From positions 4,960,001 through 5,024,000 of the forward strand of contig NC_018581.1 of assembly GCF_000143885.2 (NCBI RefSeq): a stretch of 64,000 bases of DNA, written 5' to 3'. The stretch is from Gordonia sp. KTR9 (GTDB lineage: Bacteria > Actinomycetota > Actinomycetes > Mycobacteriales > Mycobacteriaceae). This document shows positions 59,682 through 64,000 of the stretch, piece after piece. The notes below the pieces were generated by a model. That model was not told where the DNA came from. It searched no databases and was given only the letters and a program-made list of their open reading frames with translations. Each line of letters opens with the position of its first letter. Positions within the stretch are counted from its first letter, which is position 1. The position numbers and the translations under genes were made by a program.

Positions 59682-60992
59682 ATGGTGGCACGTATGTCGT
59701 CGGAGGATGTTGGCTCGCCGGGGGGCGCGGCAGCCCCGGCGATCCGTCCTCGGTTCTGGTGGGTGCGCTGGGTCCTGCTCACCGTCGTCCTGATCATCCT
59801 CGCCGTCGAAGTCGTCCTCATCTGGCCCGAGCTCAAGGGTGCCTGGCTCCGTATCGGTGAGATCGAGTGGCACTGGGTCGCGGCCTGTCTTGTCGCCGCG
59901 ATGCTGTCGATGGACAGCTTCGCCCAGGTCCAGCGTGCACTGTTGCGTTCAGCGGGCCTGCGAGTCACGCAGTGGAAATCCCTGTCGGTCATCCTGGCGG
60001 CCAACTCCCTGAGCCAGACGATGCCGGGTGGGCAGGTCCTCGCCCCGGCGTTCACCTACCGGGAGACCCGGAAGTGGGGCGCGACGCCGGTCATCGCGTC
60101 CTGGCAGGTGGTGATGTCGGGTCTGCTCGCCGGCATCGGTCTCGCCGTACTGGGATTCGGCGGCGCCCTGCTGGCCGGCGCGAAGACCAGTCCGTTCTCG
60201 GTGGTCTTCTCGGTCGCCGGGTTCCTCGCGGTCGCGGTGGTGCTGCAGTACCTGGCCAGTCACCCGGAATCGTTGAAGAGCACCGGGATTCGTGTCCTCG
60301 GCTGGTGGAACCAACTCCGCAACAAACCGGAGGACCAGGGCACCGAACGGCTCTTCGAGACGCTCGAACAACTCCGGGCGGTCCAGCTCGGCAAGCGCGA
60401 CACCTCGGTCGCATTCGGCTGGAGCCTGTTCAACTGGGTCGCCGACGTGGGATGCCTGATGTTCGCCTGCTGGGCGGTCGACGCGCATCCGAGCATCTCC
60501 GGCCTGATGGTGGCCTACGCAGCGGGCAAGGCCGTCGGTTCGGCCATCCCCTTGCTGCCGGGCGGTATCGGCGTCGTCGACGCGGTGTTGGTGCCGGCGC
60601 TCACCAGCGCCGGGATGCCCGCGGCCGACGCGATCACCGCGGTCCTGATCTACCGCCTGATCAGTTACGTGATCGTCTCGGCCATCGGCTGGGTGGTCAT
60701 CGGCCTCATGTTCCGCAACCGGATCAAGCGCGACGACACATTCATCGACGAGGTGGAGCGAGACGCCGAGGTCCTCGAACGCGCGGCCGACGAGACCTCG
60801 GCGACGGCCGACTCCGGGCCCGCCGACCCCGCGGGCGGCGATGTGACGTCCGGCGACCGGAGCCCACCGAACGGCCGGCCCACCGGTCCGTCGGTCGACG
60901 GACCGTCTCCGGACGGGCCGCCCGGAGACGGTTTCCGCTCGGACTCCGGCCGAACGTCCGACACCGATCCGCCCTCGGACCCGGTACGGTAG
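59682..60992 (+). CDS. LPG-synthase-type integral membrane protein, Rv0204c-like
   Basis: 436 residues with about eight membrane helices, matching the lysylphosphatidylglycerol synthase transmembrane (UPF0104) family. Conserved segments are ANSLSQTMPGGQVLAPAFTYRE split over 107-126 and PLLPGGIGVVDAVLVPAL near 290-307. There is no aminoacyl-transferase domain, so it is the membrane half only (flippase-like). The last ~90 residues are a disordered Pro/Gly/Ser/Asp tail. The start is ambiguous between ATG 59682 and 59694. Rv0204c sits at the same place in H37Rv. Confidence 0.85.
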   Translation: MVARMSSEDVGSPGGAAAPAIRPRFWWVRWVLLTVVLIILAVEVVLIWPELKGAWLRIGEIEWHWVAACLVAAMLSMDSFAQVQRALLRSAGLRVTQWKSLSVILAANSLSQTMPGGQVLAPAFTYRETRKWGATPVIASWQVVMSGLLAGIGLAVLGFGGALLAGAKTSPFSVVFSVAGFLAVAVVLQYLASHPESLKSTGIRVLGWWNQLRNKPEDQGTERLFETLEQLRAVQLGKRDTSVAFGWSLFNWVADVGCLMFACWAVDAHPSISGLMVAYAAGKAVGSAIPLLPGGIGVVDAVLVPALTSAGMPAADAITAVLIYRLISYVIVSAIGWVVIGLMFRNRIKRDDTFIDEVERDAEVLERAADETSATADSGPADPAGGDVTSGDRSPPNGRPTGPSVDGPSPDGPPGDGFRSDSGRTSDTDPPSDPVR

Positions 60993-60998
60993 TCCACC

Positions 60999-61463
60999 AT
61001 GCTGAGCTCGAAGACGGACCGGGGCTCCGACGCGGCGGAGACGGGGACCTCGCCCGCGCGCGGGACCGCGACGGCTCCCGTCGCAGCCCTGTTCGACGCC
61101 GTGGCGATCACGGTCTTCGTGCTCATCGGCCGGGCCAGCCACGAAGAGGGATATGCGCTGACGTCGGTGCTGCACACGCTGTGGCCCTTCCTGGCCGGCT
61201 GCGCTGCCGGTTGGTCGATCACCTATGTCTACGCCCACGTGCGGTCGAGCGACTTCTTCGGCCACGACTATCGTCCGGACCGGGTCGTCCCGGTCGGCCT
61301 CGTCGTCTGGTTCTGCACGGTGACCGTCGCGATGATCCTGCGGTTCATCCTCAGCCAGGGAGTGGCGGTGAGTTTCGTGATCGTCGCGGCCCTCGTGCTC
61401 GCCGCCTTCATGCTGGGCTGGCGAGCCGTCTTCGCCATGCTCGGCCGTCGCGCCTCCGCCTGA
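60999..61463 (+). CDS. DUF3054 membrane protein
   Basis: 154 residues with four membrane helices after a Thr/Ala-rich N-terminus. DUF3054 features: FDAVAITVFVLIGRASHEEG near 30-49, LWPFLAGCAAGW near 61-72 and a C-terminal MLGWRAVF. Function unknown. It starts six bases after the stop of the preceding membrane protein gene, so they are one transcript. Confidence 0.85.
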   Translation: MLSSKTDRGSDAAETGTSPARGTATAPVAALFDAVAITVFVLIGRASHEEGYALTSVLHTLWPFLAGCAAGWSITYVYAHVRSSDFFGHDYRPDRVVPVGLVVWFCTVTVAMILRFILSQGVAVSFVIVAALVLAAFMLGWRAVFAMLGRRASA

Positions 61464-61494
61464 CCGACCCCGCTACCGCGACCTGTCGGCGGAC

Positions 61495-63132
61495 CTACTT
61501 GATCGTGAAGTACTTCTGCGCGACCTGGAGGGCAGCGGTTCCCGACTTCGGTCCCTCGGTGTAGACCACGATGACCTGACCGCCCTGCAGACCCACGAAC
61601 CACCCCGGTCCCTCGGGACCGTTGGTGCCCACGAGGGCCCGCAGTCCCGGCGCCCGGGTGAGGTCGCTGGCGTCGCCGGTGGCCGCAGTCGCGGTCATCG
61701 CCTGCAGAACCGGCCGGACGACAGCAGGGTCGAGACCGCCGAGGTCTCCGCCCGAGATCTTCGTGGGCACGTTCTTGATCACGAACGGCGGCACCGACGA
61801 CGTCTGGCCGGACGCGCTGCGGGCCATCGCGACACCGAAGGCAGCCATGTTCGTCATCGACATCATGCTCTGACCGGGACGGAAATCGATGGTCGCGATA
61901 CCGGGACGATCCGGGGTGGCGACACTCGCGCCCGGCACCGTGAACTGGACGCCGAGCCCGAACCGGTCGAGGAGTTCGTCACCGCGCTCGTGCTGCGGCC
62001 CGGCAGCTCGTCCGATCGCGTCGAAGACGGGGTTGAGCGTCGTGCCGACCTGGTAAGGCCGGTCGATGTCGACGCCGCTCTCGACCGCGTACGAATTCTG
62101 GGCCATCCCGAGAATCGCCCCGGTCTGCGCATCCAGGGTCATGATGGTCGCGGGTTGGCCCACCTCGACAGCCGCGTCACCCAAGGTCAGCTGGACACCC
62201 TGGTCGACGGTCGTCGGCACGTCCGGTCCGGGAGGACCCTGTTCGCCCGCCAGTTTGCGGGGCGCCGCGCCCGGCCCGAGCATCTCGACCTGCCAGCCGG
62301 CGGTGGCGTCGCGGATGGCCTGCCAGTAGTTGGTGAGTCCGTCCTCGAGGGGTGAGGAGAGCCGCCGGTCGGCCATCACGAGCTGGTCGGACCGGTTGAC
62401 CGTGACACCGGGTACCCGCCGCGGGTCGCCCGCGAGGACTTCCATGTCGGAGTCACGCAGACCGACCGCGGTGACGGCCTTGCCCGGGGTCGCGTCGAGC
62501 TTCTCGCGGATCACCTGCCCGGTGATCATGGGTGCGATGGGCGCGATCACCCCGGCCAGGGCCCGCACGGAGGCGTTCAGGTCGGCGGTGCGGGTGGGGT
62601 CGAGCACGATCTCGTTGACCGGCTGGGCGTACATGAAGACCCGGCCGGTGCGGCTGCGGACGGTCGGTGCCGGCTTCGCGTCGGTGCGGATCTCGCGGAG
62701 AGTGCCACCGGCGGTGAGGCCGGCGTGCAGGATCGCGGGGTCCCAGGTCACCTTCCAGCCCGACGACAGCTTGCGGGCGGTGCCGCCGCTGGTCGACTCG
62801 TACTCGCGACCCTTGTCCCAGTTCCAGGTGGTGCTGACCGAGAACGTCGCCGTCCCGTCGCTGTATTCGACGGGGTTCTCGACGTCGACATCGACACGTT
62901 GCGCGGACATCTGTTTCAGCGTGGTGGTGAGACTGTCACCGGCCTGTCCCGGCGCGGTGGTGAACGCCGCGGCCCCGCCGGCGTCCTGGCGGCTCAGTGC
63001 GGCGGCGAATGCGTCGATGGCGGCTGCGGCACCCGTGTCCGACGAACCGGCGAACCCGCAGGAGCTCACCATGACCGCGCACGTGACCGCGGCGCAAGCG
63101 GCTGTCGTCGCGCGCTTGACCCAGATCTTCAT
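61495..63132 (-). CDS. Transpeptidase-like lipoprotein without the SxxK motif
   Basis: 545 residues. The signal peptide ends in a lipobox VSSC, so lipidation at Cys25 is likely. Then an NTF2-like (MecA_N) domain (~35-150), a dimerisation-like domain, and a penicillin-binding-protein transpeptidase-like domain (~330-545), as in the lipoprotein PBP Rv2864c. At the active-site position (normally P-G-S-T-F-K) the sequence is YQVGTTLNPVF: Ser and Lys are Thr and Asn. No KTG triad is seen near the end (EGPKSGTAALQ). It is probably a non-catalytic, cell-wall-binding or scaffold relative. ATG 63132 begins the signal peptide. Confidence 0.82.
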   Translation of the reverse strand: MKIWVKRATTAACAAVTCAVMVSSCGFAGSSDTGAAAAIDAFAAALSRQDAGGAAAFTTAPGQAGDSLTTTLKQMSAQRVDVDVENPVEYSDGTATFSVSTTWNWDKGREYESTSGGTARKLSSGWKVTWDPAILHAGLTAGGTLREIRTDAKPAPTVRSRTGRVFMYAQPVNEIVLDPTRTADLNASVRALAGVIAPIAPMITGQVIREKLDATPGKAVTAVGLRDSDMEVLAGDPRRVPGVTVNRSDQLVMADRRLSSPLEDGLTNYWQAIRDATAGWQVEMLGPGAAPRKLAGEQGPPGPDVPTTVDQGVQLTLGDAAVEVGQPATIMTLDAQTGAILGMAQNSYAVESGVDIDRPYQVGTTLNPVFDAIGRAAGPQHERGDELLDRFGLGVQFTVPGASVATPDRPGIATIDFRPGQSMMSMTNMAAFGVAMARSASGQTSSVPPFVIKNVPTKISGGDLGGLDPAVVRPVLQAMTATAATGDASDLTRAPGLRALVGTNGPEGPGWFVGLQGGQVIVVYTEGPKSGTAALQVAQKYFTIK

Positions 63133-63334
63133 GACATCAATTTTCACTCGTGTAACACCCGAATTCGACGTCGTGAGCTTCCATTCGGGGATCAAGCCGG
63201 TCACGAACTCATCTCGCCATAGGGACCTATGACACACCGCGACATACGAGATCGCCGTCCGGCAACCACATCCACGCCGCCGGACCCGCCCATCCCCGAC
63301 CGCCCTCAGCTTGCCGGACTGCGAGAATGAATAC

Positions 63335-64000
63335 ATGGTTTTCACCGTCTTCCGGAGTGACGATCGCGCGGTCACCACCACCGACTGGCTGACCTCTCGG
63401 CACTGCTTCTCCTTCGGCGACAACTACGACCCGTCGAACACCCACTTCGGCGCGCTGCTGGCCGTCAACGACGAAGTCGTCGCGCCGGGCGCGGGCTTCG
63501 ATCTGCACACCCATCAGGAGAGCGAGATCGTGACGTGGGTGGTCTCGGGAACGCTGGTCCACCGTGATTCGGCCGGGCACTCCGGTGTCCTCTACCCCGG
63601 CCTGGTGCAGCGGATGAGCGCGGGCACCGGGGTGGAGCACTCCGAGCGCAACGACGCCTGGCCCGGTCTCGCCGGCTCCGGCACCGAGCCCGTCCGGTAC
63701 ATCCAGATGTGGCTGATGCCCGACCGCCATGGCCTCGCGCCCTCCTACGCGCAGGCCGACGTCCGCGAGCGTCTCGCGGCCGGGGGACTCGTCCACATCG
63801 CGTCGGGCGACGCGGACGGCGACGCCGCGATCTCCGTCGCCAACTCGGCCGCGACCCTGTACGCGGCGCGCCTGCGGCCCGGCGAGGCCGTCGAGGTGCC
63901 CGGTTCCCGGTTCACCCACCTGTTCGTCGTCGACGGACAGATCGGTGTCGGGGAGATCGGCGTCGGCGAGATCGGTGTTCTCGGTCCGGGCGATACCGTG
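63335..64000 (+). CDS. Pirin-family bicupin protein (C-terminus cut by window end)
   Basis: 222 codons visible, open to the edge. The metal-binding cupin motif of pirins is present: FDLHTHQESEIVTWVVSG near 52-69, and MSAGTGVEHSERNDA near 90-104 with further His/Glu ligands. RYIQMWLMPD near 116-125 is the usual inter-domain strand. The YhaK/pirin family includes quercetinase-like dioxygenases and redox sensors. Near the end the sequence repeats IGVGE twice, a small in-frame duplication. Confidence 0.88.
   Translation, partial: MVFTVFRSDDRAVTTTDWLTSRHCFSFGDNYDPSNTHFGALLAVNDEVVAPGAGFDLHTHQESEIVTWVVSGTLVHRDSAGHSGVLYPGLVQRMSAGTGVEHSERNDAWPGLAGSGTEPVRYIQMWLMPDRHGLAPSYAQADVRERLAAGGLVHIASGDADGDAAISVANSAATLYAARLRPGEAVEVPGSRFTHLFVVDGQIGVGEIGVGEIGVLGPGDTV

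Noticed and set aside
63227..63919. 230-codon reverse frame near the right end
   Set aside because: Lies opposite the pirin gene, whose metal-binding motifs are clear and whose stop is simply beyond the window.
63940..63985. Repeat near the right end (IGVGE units)
   Set aside because: It is an in-frame low-complexity duplication within the pirin coding sequence, not an independent repeat element.

Overview
The window is high-GC actinobacterial DNA, almost certainly from the mycolic-acid-producing Mycobacteriales and most like Gordonia or a close relative. The main evidence is an mmpL3 locus in the order known from Mycobacterium tuberculosis H37Rv: GTP-type PEP carboxykinase (Rv0211-like), two degenerate G-domain proteins (Rv0210/Rv0209-like), trmB (Rv0208c-like), an NYN-domain protein (Rv0207c-like) and mmpL3 (Rv0206c-like). 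A mycofactocin-coupled SDR, a MacS/MacR-type two-component system and abundant acyl-CoA metabolism fit the same group. Family names here come from reading motifs; no database search was run.

Layout. (1) 1-11.3 kb, conserved backbone: secreted phytase/esterase-like protein, pckG, small Asp-rich protein, Rv0210/Rv0209-like pair, trmB, NYN protein, mmpL3. (2) 11.4-56.2 kb, a catabolic accessory region between mmpL3 and the AI-2E transporter gene, which are neighbours (Rv0206c/Rv0205) in H37Rv. (3) 56.2-64 kb, backbone again: LuxR-type response regulator and MacS-like kinase, AI-2E-family permease, Rv0204c-like membrane protein, DUF3054 protein, a transpeptidase-like lipoprotein without its SxxK motif, and a pirin cut by the window end.

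Inside the accessory region: 11.4-20.3 kb holds a beta-hydroxyacid dehydrogenase, an unusual MDR dehydrogenase, an HpcH/HpaI aldolase, RibBA, a flavin reductase and pyruvate carboxylase. At 20.4-23.3 kb is a reverse-strand operon of racemase, FMN monooxygenase and nitroreductase. At 23.5-31.1 kb an AcoR-like activator diverges from a Baeyer-Villiger monooxygenase (BVMO), a hydrolase and an acyl-CoA ligase, followed by an AraC regulator. At 31.5-38.2 kb a reverse operon (ADH, ALDH, esterase/lactonase, second BVMO, SnoaL-like protein, SDR) reads as a complete cyclic alcohol -> ketone -> lactone -> hydroxyacid -> diacid route, like cyclohexanol (Chn) or monocyclic terpene ketone catabolism. At 38.5-39.9 kb are two decayed genes. 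At 39.9-44.9 kb are a DUF35/thiolase-like pair, an MHS transporter, a crotonase and a TetR regulator. At 45-56.2 kb are a mycofactocin-type SDR, a wrecked pntA-pntB remnant, a beta-oxidation operon (thiolase, two SDRs, acyl-CoA dehydrogenase, acyl-CoA ligase), an SMP-30 lactonase, a PucR-type regulator and a MaoC hydratase.

Taken together, the accessory region looks like machinery for oxidising a cyclic alcohol or ketone (possibly a monoterpenoid), opening it through lactones, activating the acids with CoA and beta-oxidising them. Local regulators appear at each module. A near-identical TTACTAA-N4-TTAGTAA palindrome occurs in front of two of the operons and probably ties them to the TetR gene. 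Three pseudogenes show that the region is being remodelled. No integrase, transposase, tRNA, rRNA or CRISPR array was seen.
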